Below, one piece after another: positions 21,733-29,353 of a DNA stretch of 35,866 bases. The stretch is from positions 1 through 35,866 of the forward strand of contig JASHOE010000241.1 of assembly GCA_030041275.1 (NCBI GenBank), read 5' to 3'. Numbering within the stretch: position 1 is the stretch's first letter; each line of letters opens with the position of its first letter. A model generated the notes under the pieces. That model did not search any database. It saw only the letters and a list, made by a program, of their open reading frames with translations, and was not told the origin of the DNA. The stretch is from Streptosporangiaceae bacterium (GTDB lineage: Bacteria > Actinomycetota > Actinomycetes > Streptosporangiales > Streptosporangiaceae). The translations under genes and the position numbers were made by a program.

Positions 21733-22302
21733 TCAGCCCGAACCGCGTCCCATGAGGAAGAACTCCGGATTCGGCTGCAGCGCCATGAGGTGCGCGAGCC
21801 GGTTGGATGCCGCGAAGAGCGCCGTGATCGCGCCAACGTCCCAGATCTCCTCGTCGGTGAGCCCGGCCGCGCGGGCAGCCGCGAGATCGGCCTCGCCAAA
21901 CAACTCGGGGGCGCGACACAGCGCCAGTGCCAGGTCCGCGATGGCCCGGCCGCGCTTGTCAAGGGGGGCCTGCCACGGGTTGCTGGCCACCTGGTCGGCC
22001 ACGTAGCGGTCCTTGGACCGGATCCGCAAGATCGCGCCATGGGCCACGATGCAGTACGTGCAGTGGTTAGCCGCCGAGGTGGCTACGACCACGAGTTCGC
22101 GCTCAGCCTTGGAGAGGCCCTCGGTTCGGTTCATGAGCGCGTCGTGATAATCCAGGAACGCGCGGAGCTCTGCTGGCCGGTGGCCCAGAGCCAGGAAGAT
22201 GTTCGGCACGAAGCCGGACTTGCTCGCGATCTCGCCGATGCGTTCGCGCAGATCGTCCGGCAGATCGTCCAGCTCTGTCAGCCCGAACCGGCTCTCCTCC
22301 AC
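21733..22302 (-). CDS. Carboxymuconolactone decarboxylase/AhpD-like peroxidase-related protein
   Basis: The protein is all-helical and carries the AhpD-type redox motif HCTYCIVAHG, with Cys81, Cys84 and His88. In AhpD-like proteins these residues reduce peroxides or peroxiredoxins. Surrounding segments SGFVPNIFLALGHRPAEL and GLSKAERELVVVATSAANH, plus GLTDEEIWDVGAITALFAASN, are typical of the peroxidase-related subfamily of about 190 residues. GTG 22302 (189 residues) is chosen because GGGAGGA lies 4 nt upstream, between the tetR stop and this start. A longer frame to 22332 would overlap tetR. The 13-nt gap after tetR indicates one transcript, so the TetR regulator probably also controls this gene, perhaps in a drug or redox-stress response. 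Confidence 0.88.
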   Translation of the reverse strand: MEESRFGLTELDDLPDDLRERIGEIASKSGFVPNIFLALGHRPAELRAFLDYHDALMNRTEGLSKAERELVVVATSAANHCTYCIVAHGAILRIRSKDRYVADQVASNPWQAPLDKRGRAIADLALALCRAPELFGEADLAAARAAGLTDEEIWDVGAITALFAASNRLAHLMALQPNPEFFLMGRGSG

Positions 22303-22315
22303 GGGTTCCTCCCGG

Positions 22316-23059
22316 CTAGTTTCCGCCAGCACGGCGGTCGTGGCCGACGGCCACCCGCTGCGAGAGCGCCTGCACGCCCGCGATGAAGGTGTCGATGCCG
22401 ACCTGGTAGTGGAAGTCCGGGTTGTCGCACGCGGTCATCGGCCCGGCGGCGGCGACCAGCATCGGGAAACGATCTGGTGGCAACAGGGCCAGCCGAACCC
22501 GGGCCTGTCGCTGGTGCTCGACACGCTCGTCATCCGTCAGACCTGGCTCGAATCCCGGTTCGCTCATCGCCAGCATCACGGCGGTAAACAGGCCCTGGCG
22601 CACGATGGCGGCCGAGTATTCCGCGTCGAAGCCGCCCCGATCCAGCACCTCAAGTGCGGTCTCGCTCGCGACCATCGCAGCGTCACTGGTGCGTTTCTCG
22701 CTGCCGGTCAGCAGCTGCGACGCGCTCGGATGCCTGCGCAGCACCCGCACCAGCGACTCGAGCAGCCCGCGCAGCTGGCCGGGCCAGTCAGCGAGCGGGT
22801 CTGTCTCCAGATCCATCTCGGCCCAGAGCGCGTCGGCGAGCCCGATCAGCAGCTCGTCTTTGTTCCGGAAGTGCCAGTACAGCGCCATCGGCGTGACGCC
22901 AAGCTCACCCGCTAGCCGGCGGATAGTGACCGCCTCCAGGCCCTCAGCGTCCGCGAGCGCGAGGCCGCGCTCGACGACTGCGGCCTTGGTCAGCCGCGGG
23001 CGGTCGGCCTCCGCCACCGCTCCTGTCGCAGTTCGCTGTGTCACTGCTTCGCCCGTCAC
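22316..23059 (-). CDS. TetR family transcriptional regulator (TetR-C1 type)
   Basis: The N-terminal DNA-binding domain reads RLTKAAVVERGLALADAEG followed by the helix-turn-helix VTIRRLAGELGVTPMALYWH. The C-terminal domain (ALWAEMDLETDPLADWPGQL, then RHPSASQLLTGSEKRTSDAA) looks like the TetR_C_1 ligand-binding type of tetracycline-repressor-like proteins. The start is uncertain: GTG 23059 with GGCGGGA nearby is my choice, while GTGs 15 and 42 nt downstream and the TTG at 23092 are possible. It is divergent from a DHA2-type exporter across a region full of GTACA half-sites and followed by a CMD-like gene 13 nt downstream. This is the classic layout of a repressor controlling its divergent efflux pump. 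Confidence 0.9.
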   Translation of the reverse strand: MTGEAVTQRTATGAVAEADRPRLTKAAVVERGLALADAEGLEAVTIRRLAGELGVTPMALYWHFRNKDELLIGLADALWAEMDLETDPLADWPGQLRGLLESLVRVLRRHPSASQLLTGSEKRTSDAAMVASETALEVLDRGGFDAEYSAAIVRQGLFTAVMLAMSEPGFEPGLTDDERVEHQRQARVRLALLPPDRFPMLVAAAGPMTACDNPDFHYQVGIDTFIAGVQALSQRVAVGHDRRAGGN

Positions 23060-23085
23060 CGATCCCGCCGATTCGCTGTTATCAG

Positions 23086-23160
23086 TTGACAACTATACGC
23101 CGTACAAGTCAGACTGACTCTTGTACATCGTACAGGAACGACGTACATGGACCAAGTACA
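23086..23160. promoter_or_regulatory. tetR/MFS divergent promoter-operator with GTACA repeats
   Basis: The region has a perfect -35 TTGACA at 23086-23091, with CAGACT 18 nt further as a possible -10 for the exporter. On the minus strand TATAGT (plus 23092-23097) could serve tetR. GTACA occurs at 23102, 23123 (within TGTACA), 23130, 23143 and 23156. TGTAC-ATC-GTACA at 23122-23134 is an inverted repeat, and GTACAAG/CTTGTAC enclose the inner palindrome AGTCAGACTGACT. TetR probably binds here. Confidence 0.6.
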
Positions 23161-23182
23161 GGACGGAACCGGTGAGGTACTC

Positions 23183-24685
23183 ATGTCCACGCAGCAGCTG
23201 AGGGAACGGATCCTGCAGCAGCCCAGCGCGCAACTGCGGCCGCAGCAGGACAGGAGGTGGTGGATCCTGGCGGCGGTAAGCCTGGCCACCTTTATGACTT
23301 ATCTCGACAACAACGTGACCAACGTTGCGATCCCGACTATTCAGCGGAGTCTGCACCTGTCGATCGCGGGTTTGGAGTGGGTGGTCAGCAGCTACGTCCT
23401 GGTGTTCGCGAGCCTGCTGCTCGCCGGCGGCCGGCTGGCGGACAGTTACGGTCGAAGGCGGCTGTTCATGGTGGGCCTAGGCGTCTTCACCCTTGCGTCA
23501 CTCGGAGCCGGCCTGGCGACCAGTGGCGGCGTGCTCATTGCTGCCCGGCTCGTGCAAGGCCTCGGCGCCGCCCTGCTGGTACCGACGACACTGGCGATCA
23601 TCATGGCCACCTTCACCGACGCCAGGGAGCGCGCCAGGGCGATTGCCACGTGGACCGCGATCGGCGCGATGGCGCTGGCGTTCGGGCCGCTAATCGGCGG
23701 GTTCATCAGCCAGCACCTGCACTGGGGATGGATCTTCTTCATCAACGTGCCGATCGGGATGATCACTTTCGCGATGGCCATCCCCACCATGCGGGAGTCG
23801 CGCGACTCCTCGGCCGCGCATCGGCTCGACATCCCCGGCCTGGTCAGCTCCGCGGTGGCGATGTTCGCCCTGACGTATGCGCTGATCGAAGGACACGACA
23901 AGGGCTGGACGTCGCCGCTGATCGTGGGCGCATTCGCGATGGCTGCGGCGCTGGCAATCGTCTTCGGCGTCATCGAGTCGCGAACCTCTCAGCCGATGGT
24001 GGACATCAGGCTGTTCCGCTCGCGAGTGTTCGGCGGCGGCACTGCGGTCACGATGCTGTGGGCCTTCGGCATCTTCGGCATCTACTTCTTCACCTCGATT
24101 TACCTGCAGACCATCCTGGGCTTCTCGGCAACCAAGGCGGGCCTGGCCTTCGTGCCGATGGCGATCTGCATGGCCGCGTTCGCCTCGGTAGCCCCGCAGC
24201 TGGCGCCCCGGCTTGGCACGCACCGCGTCGTCGGGCTCGGGATGGCCGTCATGGCGGCCGGCCTCTACCTGGTGGCACGCCTCGGCGGCGGCGCGACGTT
24301 CGCCGGCCTGATGCCTGGTTTCCTGATGTTCGGGGCGGGTGCCGGCCTCATGACTGTGCCGCTCACCAACGCGGTGCTGCAGTCCATGCCGTCGGAGCGC
24401 TCGGGCGTGGCGTCGGCGCTGATGAACGCGTCGCGAGAGCTGGCAGGTCTGCTTGGCATCACGGTCATCGGTGCCGTGCTGCGCGCGCGGCAGGGCGTAG
24501 CGCTACGGGCGGGCGCCTCGCCGGGGGCCGCGTTCCTGCACGGATATCACGACGGCCTGCTGCTGACCGTGGAACTGCTGGCCTTCGGTGCCCTGGTCGG
24601 CTGGACTGCGCTGCGCCGCGTGCGTGCGGTCACGCCGGCACCGGCGGAGACTGCCGCTCGGCCGACGGCGCTCACCAGCGACTAG
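23183..24685 (+). CDS. DHA2-type MFS drug exporter (EmrB/QacA family)
   Basis: The 500-residue protein has the 14-helix pattern of the DHA2 proton-antiport family. Helix 1 carries the acidic motif TYLDNNVTNVAIPTIQRSL. Motif A is GRLADSYGRRRLF, and motif C-like Gly/Pro residues lie in AIGAMALAFGPLIGGFISQH. The second half includes FFTSIYLQTILGFSATKAGL and MPSERSGVASALMNASRELA, both common in this family. ATG 23183 follows GGTGAGGT at 5-nt spacing. It is divergent from tetR and shares the GTACA-rich control region, so induction by an exported toxic compound is likely. A perfect hairpin terminates the gene, and it is not part of the downstream operon. The substrate cannot be told. Confidence 0.93.
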   Translation: MSTQQLRERILQQPSAQLRPQQDRRWWILAAVSLATFMTYLDNNVTNVAIPTIQRSLHLSIAGLEWVVSSYVLVFASLLLAGGRLADSYGRRRLFMVGLGVFTLASLGAGLATSGGVLIAARLVQGLGAALLVPTTLAIIMATFTDARERARAIATWTAIGAMALAFGPLIGGFISQHLHWGWIFFINVPIGMITFAMAIPTMRESRDSSAAHRLDIPGLVSSAVAMFALTYALIEGHDKGWTSPLIVGAFAMAAALAIVFGVIESRTSQPMVDIRLFRSRVFGGGTAVTMLWAFGIFGIYFFTSIYLQTILGFSATKAGLAFVPMAICMAAFASVAPQLAPRLGTHRVVGLGMAVMAAGLYLVARLGGGATFAGLMPGFLMFGAGAGLMTVPLTNAVLQSMPSERSGVASALMNASRELAGLLGITVIGAVLRARQGVALRAGASPGAAFLHGYHDGLLLTVELLAFGALVGWTALRRVRAVTPAPAETAARPTALTSD

Positions 24686-24721
24686 TCGCCCGCTCGGCCC
24701 GCCTGGCCGGTTCCGAGCCCG

Positions 24722-24769
24722 ATGGATGGCCCGTTGCTGTTGCCGCAGCGATAGCAACGGGCCATCCAT
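24722..24769 (+). terminator. Perfect 17-bp hairpin after the MFS exporter
   Basis: ATGGATGGCCCGTTGCT at 24722-24738 pairs exactly with AGCAACGGGCCATCCAT at 24753-24769 around a 14-nt loop. It begins 36 nt after the exporter stop and separates it from the next operon. A weaker stem (GCCGC-TTCA-GCGGC) followed by ATTTTCGTT lies at about 24791-24813. Confidence 0.8.
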
Positions 24770-24879
24770 GCGGGAGCCACCAGCATCGCTGCCGCTTCAG
24801 CGGCTGATTTTCGTTAAGGGACCGTGGTCGCTGGTGCCACGGGCCCACTCCGGACCCCGGTCGTTGTTGTGTGCACCCG

Positions 24880-24908
24880 TTGACTACGGCGCTGGATGGC
24901 AGTAAAGC
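24880..24908 (+). promoter_or_regulatory. Candidate promoter of the LLM/dehydrogenase operon
   Basis: TTGACT at 24880-24885 and TAAAGC at 24903-24908 are spaced by 17 nt and lie 28 nt before the LLM start. The -35 is good and the -10 is weak. A small inverted repeat CCGTGG/CCACGG at 24822-24842 upstream could be a regulator site. Confidence 0.45.
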
Positions 24909-24936
24909 CGGATACGAGCCGTTCGGGAGGCGCAGC

Positions 24937-26259
24937 ATGAAGGTCAGCCTGTTCGAGCAAGTGCCGTACCGCTTCATGCCACCACGCTTCGAGGAGCAGC
25001 ACACCTCAGTCGTGACGGCGCCCTACGACATCGTTGAGCCGGAGCGGATGCAGGAATCGCTGGTATCGGCGTACGCGGAGTTACTGCACGGCGCGCGGTC
25101 CGGCCTGGACGGCATCTGCGTCACCGAGCACAGCCAGTCCTCCTACGACATCTCGCCGAACCCGACGCTGCTGGCCTCGGCAGTGGCGTGCGCCGCGCAA
25201 GCCGAGGGCCTCGACGTGGCCATTTCCGTGCTCGGGCGGTCGCTCGGCAAGACCCGCGAGCCGCTGAAGATCGCTGAGGAGTACGCGCTGCTCGACTGCA
25301 TCAGCGGGGGGCGGCTCATCGCCGGCTTTCCGGTTGGGCTCAGCTACGACGCGAACCTGAACGCGTCGATCCCGGCGATCGAGACCAGGGAGCGCTACCG
25401 CGAGCACCGCGAGCTCATCCTGAAAGCGTGGTCAGAGCCCAGGCCGTTCCCGTGGAACGGCCGCTTCGAGAAGTACGGTCAGGTCAACATCTGGCCGCGG
25501 CCGATCCAGCAGCCGCACCCGCCAATCTGGATTCCGGGGAGCGGCTCGGCGGGGACACTCCGGGACATTCTTCAGCGGGACTATGCATTCGTCTACCTGA
25601 GCTGGGACGGGCCGAAGCTTGTCGGGCGGCAGGTCTTCGACCGCTACTGGGACCTGGCCGAGCAGATGGGCCGCGACCTCAACCCGTACCGGCTCGCCTT
25701 CCTCCAGGTGGTGGCCGTCTCCGAGACCGACGAACGGGCCGAGCGCGAATACGCCGAGCACCTGCAGGCCCACTACCGGTCTGGTCTTGGCGCAATTCCG
25801 GCGACCGCCATGGCCGTGCCCGGTTACGCCGAGCCGGCCGCTATCGAGGGCATGCTGCGCAGCGGCGGACACCGCGGGATGCTCGCGCGCATGAAGACCG
25901 CGACCTATCGGGAGATCGTCGACAGCCAGGTCGCGATCGTCGGCAGCCCGGCAACCGTGGCCGACCAGATCGAGGCGTTCGTGCGGGAGTTCCGCATCGG
26001 CAATCTGCTGGTGATGTTGCAGAACGGCTCGATGCCGCGCGACCTGACCGAAAAGAACATCTCGCTGTTCGCCGCGGAGGTGCTGCCCCGGCTGCGGCCG
26101 ATCTGGGATGCCGAGGGCTGGGAGAACCACTGGTGGCCGCGCGGGCGCGGAGCGGCTGGCGGACTCGTTGCACCCGCCGCGTCGATGGGAGCAGCCGCAG
26201 CGGTGCCGGACGGCGCGGTCGGCGCCGGGGCCGAGGCCGCGTTCGGCGGGCGGGCGTGA
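24937..26259 (+). CDS. LLM-class flavin/F420-dependent oxidoreductase
   Basis: The 440-residue luciferase-like enzyme opens MKVSLFEQVPYRFMPPRF and has the barrel signatures GLDGICVTEHSQSSYDISPN, LGRSLGKTREPLKIAEEYAL and DCISGGRLIAGFPVG. Later segments QVNIWPRPIQQPHPPIWIPG and VAIVGSPATVADQIEAFVRE are typical of two-component flavin monooxygenases or F420 enzymes. The last ~40 residues are a low-complexity Ala/Gly tail, absent from most relatives. ATG 24937 has GGGAGG at good spacing. Its stop overlaps the start of the alpha/beta-hydrolase (TGATG), making it the first gene of a six-gene unit. It may oxidise the pathway substrate before the dehydrogenase complex acts, which is an inference from order alone. 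Confidence 0.9.
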   Translation: MKVSLFEQVPYRFMPPRFEEQHTSVVTAPYDIVEPERMQESLVSAYAELLHGARSGLDGICVTEHSQSSYDISPNPTLLASAVACAAQAEGLDVAISVLGRSLGKTREPLKIAEEYALLDCISGGRLIAGFPVGLSYDANLNASIPAIETRERYREHRELILKAWSEPRPFPWNGRFEKYGQVNIWPRPIQQPHPPIWIPGSGSAGTLRDILQRDYAFVYLSWDGPKLVGRQVFDRYWDLAEQMGRDLNPYRLAFLQVVAVSETDERAEREYAEHLQAHYRSGLGAIPATAMAVPGYAEPAAIEGMLRSGGHRGMLARMKTATYREIVDSQVAIVGSPATVADQIEAFVREFRIGNLLVMLQNGSMPRDLTEKNISLFAAEVLPRLRPIWDAEGWENHWWPRGRGAAGGLVAPAASMGAAAAVPDGAVGAGAEAAFGGRA

Positions 26260-27068
26260 TGGCGGCCAGCACCGCCACCGTGCGGGACCAGCAGGTTGAA
26301 GTCGGAGATAGTCGGCTGCGACTGCACGTCAAGGTCGCGGGTGACGGTCCACCGCTGCTCTACTTCCATCCGCTGCCGGGGCTCGCCTGGCAGCCGCTGC
26401 TGGATGAGCTGGCGGCGAGTCACACGGTGTACGCGCCGGAGCATCCCGGCACGACGCGCGGCGAACCGGATGCCATCCGCGAGGTGCACTCGTTCTTCGA
26501 GCTGTTGCTCCTCTACGAGGAAGCACTGCGCGCGCTCGGGCTGGACCGGCCCATCGCGATCGGCCATTCGTTCGGCGGCATGGTGGCGGCCGACCTAGCG
26601 GCGACCTTCCCCCGGCTGTTTGCCCGGCTCGTGCTGCTCTCGCCGATCGGGCTGTGGCGAGATGACGCGCCGATCCCGCTCATGCAGATGGTGGCCGGAC
26701 CGCCAGCAGACATACCCGGGTACCTCTCCGCGCACCCAGAGGCGCTGGCGCGGGTGCTCCCGGATGACCCAGGGCAGATTCCAGCGGCGATCGCGCAGAC
26801 CGCCTGGAATATCGGTTGCACCACGAAGTTCGCGTGGCCGATCGCCGATCACGAGCTGAGCCGGCGGCTGCACCGGATCAGCGCGCCGACGCTCATCGTC
26901 TGGGGCCGCGAGGACGCCCTCGTCCCGGTCGCCTACGCGGCGGAGTTCGGCGACCGGATCACGGGCAGCCGGGTCGAGGTGATCGACGACTGCGGCCACG
27001 AGCTGCAAGCCGATCAGCCAGCGCGGACCTGGGCCGCGGTCAGCACCTTTCTTACTCCGGACCAATGA
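26259..27068 (+). CDS. Alpha/beta-hydrolase, possible detached E2 (AcoC-like) hydrolase domain
   Basis: The 269-residue alpha/beta-hydrolase has the nucleophile elbow GHSFGG with Ser104, an acid at Asp219 in WGREDALVP, and His247 in DCGHELQADQP, so the triad is complete. The oxyanion segment is YFHPLPGLAW near residue 35. Simple readings are an esterase or a C-C bond hydrolase. However, it lies directly before E1-alpha/E1-beta and a free lipoyl domain, and in AcoC of acetoin dehydrogenase systems the lipoyl domain is fused to just such a hydrolase fold. I infer that it could be the acyltransferase part of a split E2. Its ATG overlaps the LLM stop by one base and its TGA overlaps a possible upstream ATG of the next gene, so translation is coupled. 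Confidence 0.88.
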   Translation: MAASTATVRDQQVEVGDSRLRLHVKVAGDGPPLLYFHPLPGLAWQPLLDELAASHTVYAPEHPGTTRGEPDAIREVHSFFELLLLYEEALRALGLDRPIAIGHSFGGMVAADLAATFPRLFARLVLLSPIGLWRDDAPIPLMQMVAGPPADIPGYLSAHPEALARVLPDDPGQIPAAIAQTAWNIGCTTKFAWPIADHELSRRLHRISAPTLIVWGREDALVPVAYAAEFGDRITGSRVEVIDDCGHELQADQPARTWAAVSTFLTPDQ

Positions 27069-27085
27069 CTGTCAGCGGAGGCTCC

Positions 27086-28117
27086 ATGGGCACAGCCGAG
27101 TCCACCGTCCCCCAGCAGCTCGCTGACGGCGGAGTTCAGCCGTCGGCGCCCGAGTTGCTGCAGCTCTACGAGCGGATGCTGCTGATCCGCCGGACAGAAG
27201 AACGGCTGAGCGCGGACAGCGCGGCGGGCAAGCTGCCGGGTGCGGTGCACCTGTACATCGGCGAGGAGGCCGTCGCGACCGGCGTCTGCGCGCACCTCGC
27301 TGACCGGGACTATGTCACCTCCACCCACCGCGGGCACGGTCACTACCTAGCCAAGGGCGGCGATCTGCGAGCGATGATGGCGGAGATCTGGGGCAAGCGC
27401 GAGGGCATCTGCCGCGGCATGGGCGGCTCGATGCACGTCGCGGACATCTCCAAGGGCATACTCGGCGCCAACGGCATCGTCGGGGCGGGACTTGCGATCG
27501 CCACGGGCGCCGCGTTCGGCGCGCGGCTGGACGGCGACGGCAAGGTAGCGGTCTGCTTCTTCGGTGATGGCGCGTCGAACCAGGGCGTGCTGATGGAGAC
27601 GCTCAACGTGTCCACGCTGTGGCAGCTTCCGGTGATCTTCGTCTGCGAGAACAACCTGTTCTCGGAGTTCACGCCATCGCGTGAGGTGACCGCCGGGAGG
27701 ATCGCCGACCGGGCGCGTGCATTCGCGATGCCGACCGCCGAGATCGACGGCAACGATGTTCTCGCGGTCTGGCAGGCAGCCGGCGAGGCAGTCGACCGGG
27801 CCAGAGCCGGCGACGGACCGTCGTTCATCGAGGCGCGCACCTACCGCATTCAGGGTCACTTCGAAGCCGAGCGCTTCATCCTCGCAGGCGACCGGTACCG
27901 GGAGGACGCCGAAGTCGCGCAGTGGCGGGCCAGGGACCCGCTCGAGCGGATGCGCGCACACCTGATCTCGGCCGGCGCGGCTAGTCCTGATGGCCTCGGC
28001 GTGCTCGACGCGCGCGTGCTGCAAGAGGTCGACAGCGCCGCGGCGTACGCCGAGGCGGGACAGCCCGCCGACCCTGACCTCGCGGCGACGCTGATGTTCG
28101 CCGGAACGGAGGGCTAG
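27086..28117 (+). CDS. Thiamine-diphosphate-dependent dehydrogenase E1 component, alpha subunit
   Basis: The 343-residue protein is the alpha subunit of a two-subunit E1 of the pyruvate, branched-chain 2-oxoacid or acetoin dehydrogenase type. The thiamine-diphosphate motif runs from GDG (160-162) in FFGDGASNQG to NN (189-190) in FVCENNLFSE. Other signatures are MLLIRRTEERL, YVTSTHRGHGHYLAKGGD, GKREGICRGMGGSMHVAD and the phosphate-loop-like EARTYRIQGHFEAE. The YIGEEAVATG segment and the STHRGHGH-GGDL pattern fit acetoin-type (AcoA) alpha subunits well. ATG 27086 is chosen for GGAGG about 4-5 nt upstream. An ATG at 27065 overlapping the hydrolase stop (ATGA) would add 7 residues. It is followed by the beta subunit after 4 nt. 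Confidence 0.93.
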   Translation: MGTAESTVPQQLADGGVQPSAPELLQLYERMLLIRRTEERLSADSAAGKLPGAVHLYIGEEAVATGVCAHLADRDYVTSTHRGHGHYLAKGGDLRAMMAEIWGKREGICRGMGGSMHVADISKGILGANGIVGAGLAIATGAAFGARLDGDGKVAVCFFGDGASNQGVLMETLNVSTLWQLPVIFVCENNLFSEFTPSREVTAGRIADRARAFAMPTAEIDGNDVLAVWQAAGEAVDRARAGDGPSFIEARTYRIQGHFEAERFILAGDRYREDAEVAQWRARDPLERMRAHLISAGAASPDGLGVLDARVLQEVDSAAAYAEAGQPADPDLAATLMFAGTEG

Positions 28118-28121
28118 CCAG

Positions 28122-29105
28122 ATGACGCGCAGACGGCTGATCGAGGCGGTCCACGACGCGCTGGTCGAGGAGATGGAGCGCGATCCCAAGGTCGTGATCT
28201 ACGGCGAGGACGTCGAGCTGTCGATCATGGGAGACATGCGCGGGCTGCACGAGCGGTTCGGCCACGATCGCATCCGCAACACCCCGATCTGCGAGGCAAC
28301 CCTGACCGGCATGGCGGTCGGTCTCGCCGCCGCGGGCTACCACCCGGTGCTGCACATGATGTTCTCGAACTTCATTTACACGGGAATGGACGCCATCGCG
28401 AACCAGATGGCCAAGCTTCGCCTGATGACCGGCGGCCAGCTGGAGCTGCCGATCACGGTCATCGCGGGCTACGGCGGCGGCTCCGCCAACGCAGCCCAGC
28501 ATTCTGACTCGGGCTATCCAGTCCTGATGAACCTCGGCGGGATCAACGTGCTGACGCCGTCGACGGCGGCCGACGCCAAGGGGCTGCTCAAGACCGCGAT
28601 CAGAAGCCGGAACCCAAGCTTCTTCCTCGAACCGTCGGGGCGCGGCGGCGACCAGGGCGAGGTCCCGGACGGCGAGCACCTGGTGCCGCTCGGGTCGGCG
28701 TCGGTGCGGCGTTCCGGCGACGACGTCACGCTGGTCGCCATCGGCCGCATGGTCAAGCCCGCGCTCGCCGCTGCCGACACGCTCGCCGGAGAGGGCGTCA
28801 GTGCCGAGGTGATCGATCCCCGCACACTCGTGCCGTTCGACGAGACGACCGTGCTGCAGTCCGTGGCGAAGACGGGCCGGCTGGTGATCGTCGACGAGGC
28901 GCGAGAGTGCTGCAGCGCAGCGAGCCAGATCGCGGCGCTGGTAGCCGAGCAGGGCTTCGACTCGCTGCGGGGCCCGGTACAGCGCGTCACGACGCCGAAC
29001 GTGGCGATGCCCTACGCACCGAACGCCGAGTCGCACGTCATTCCCGGCGAGGCCAGGATCACCGCCGCGGTGCTCGCGATCACCCGTCCGGAGGTCCGGG
29101 CGTGA
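28122..29105 (+). CDS. Dehydrogenase E1 component, beta subunit (transketolase-like)
   Basis: The 327-residue beta subunit completes the E1 heterotetramer. It starts MTRRRLIEAVHDALVEEMER and has the catalytic-side segments VVIYGEDVELSIMGDMRGLH, NTPICEATLTGMAVGLAAAG and GYGGGSANAAQHSDSGYP, followed by the C-terminal transketolase domain (VTLVAIGRMVKPALAAADTL, VIDPRTLVPFD, RLVIVDEARE). The His of AAQHSD is the usual active-site histidine and the Glu of CEATLTG the cofactor-activating position. GGAGGG precedes the ATG. The stop overlaps the GTG of the lipoyl-domain gene (GTGA), so subunits are made in step. Decarboxylating or acyloin-cleaving activity depends on the true substrate, which is unknown. 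Confidence 0.94.
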   Translation: MTRRRLIEAVHDALVEEMERDPKVVIYGEDVELSIMGDMRGLHERFGHDRIRNTPICEATLTGMAVGLAAAGYHPVLHMMFSNFIYTGMDAIANQMAKLRLMTGGQLELPITVIAGYGGGSANAAQHSDSGYPVLMNLGGINVLTPSTAADAKGLLKTAIRSRNPSFFLEPSGRGGDQGEVPDGEHLVPLGSASVRRSGDDVTLVAIGRMVKPALAAADTLAGEGVSAEVIDPRTLVPFDETTVLQSVAKTGRLVIVDEARECCSAASQIAALVAEQGFDSLRGPVQRVTTPNVAMPYAPNAESHVIPGEARITAAVLAITRPEVRA

Positions 29106-29353
29106 CCGTGCGGGTACGCGTGCGGCTGCCGAAGATTGGCATGACGATGGAAGCGGCCACCGTCGTCCGGTTCTGCAGGCAACCAGGAGAGTCCTTCCGC
29201 ACCGGTGACCCGCTGTATGAGATCGAGACGGAGAAGGTCAGTCAGGAGGTCACGGCGACGGCCGACGGGGTGATGCTCGAGCACTGCGTGGCGGAGGGGG
29301 ACGACGTCGCGGTCGGGGCACACGTCTGCGTCGTGGAGGTGGCGGCGGGATGA
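29102..29353 (+). CDS. Free-standing lipoyl domain protein (minimal E2)
   Basis: The 83-residue protein is a single biotinyl/lipoyl-attachment domain. It opens VRVRLPKIGMTMEAATVVRF. The hairpin YEIETEKVSQEV presents Lys45 as the lipoylation site, and the second half DGVMLEHCVAEGDDVAVGAH is the symmetry-related repeat. The Glu-Thr-Glu-Lys-Val context fits lipoyl rather than biotin carriers, which use Met-Lys-Met. It lacks the peripheral-subunit-binding and acyltransferase domains of a full E2. GTG 29102 overlaps the E1-beta stop by four bases, and its own TGA overlaps the next ATG. With the alpha/beta-hydrolase upstream it could make up a two-piece E2. A lipoyl ligase and an E3 must come from elsewhere in the genome. 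Confidence 0.88.
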   Translation: MTVRVRVRLPKIGMTMEAATVVRFCRQPGESFRTGDPLYEIETEKVSQEVTATADGVMLEHCVAEGDDVAVGAHVCVVEVAAG

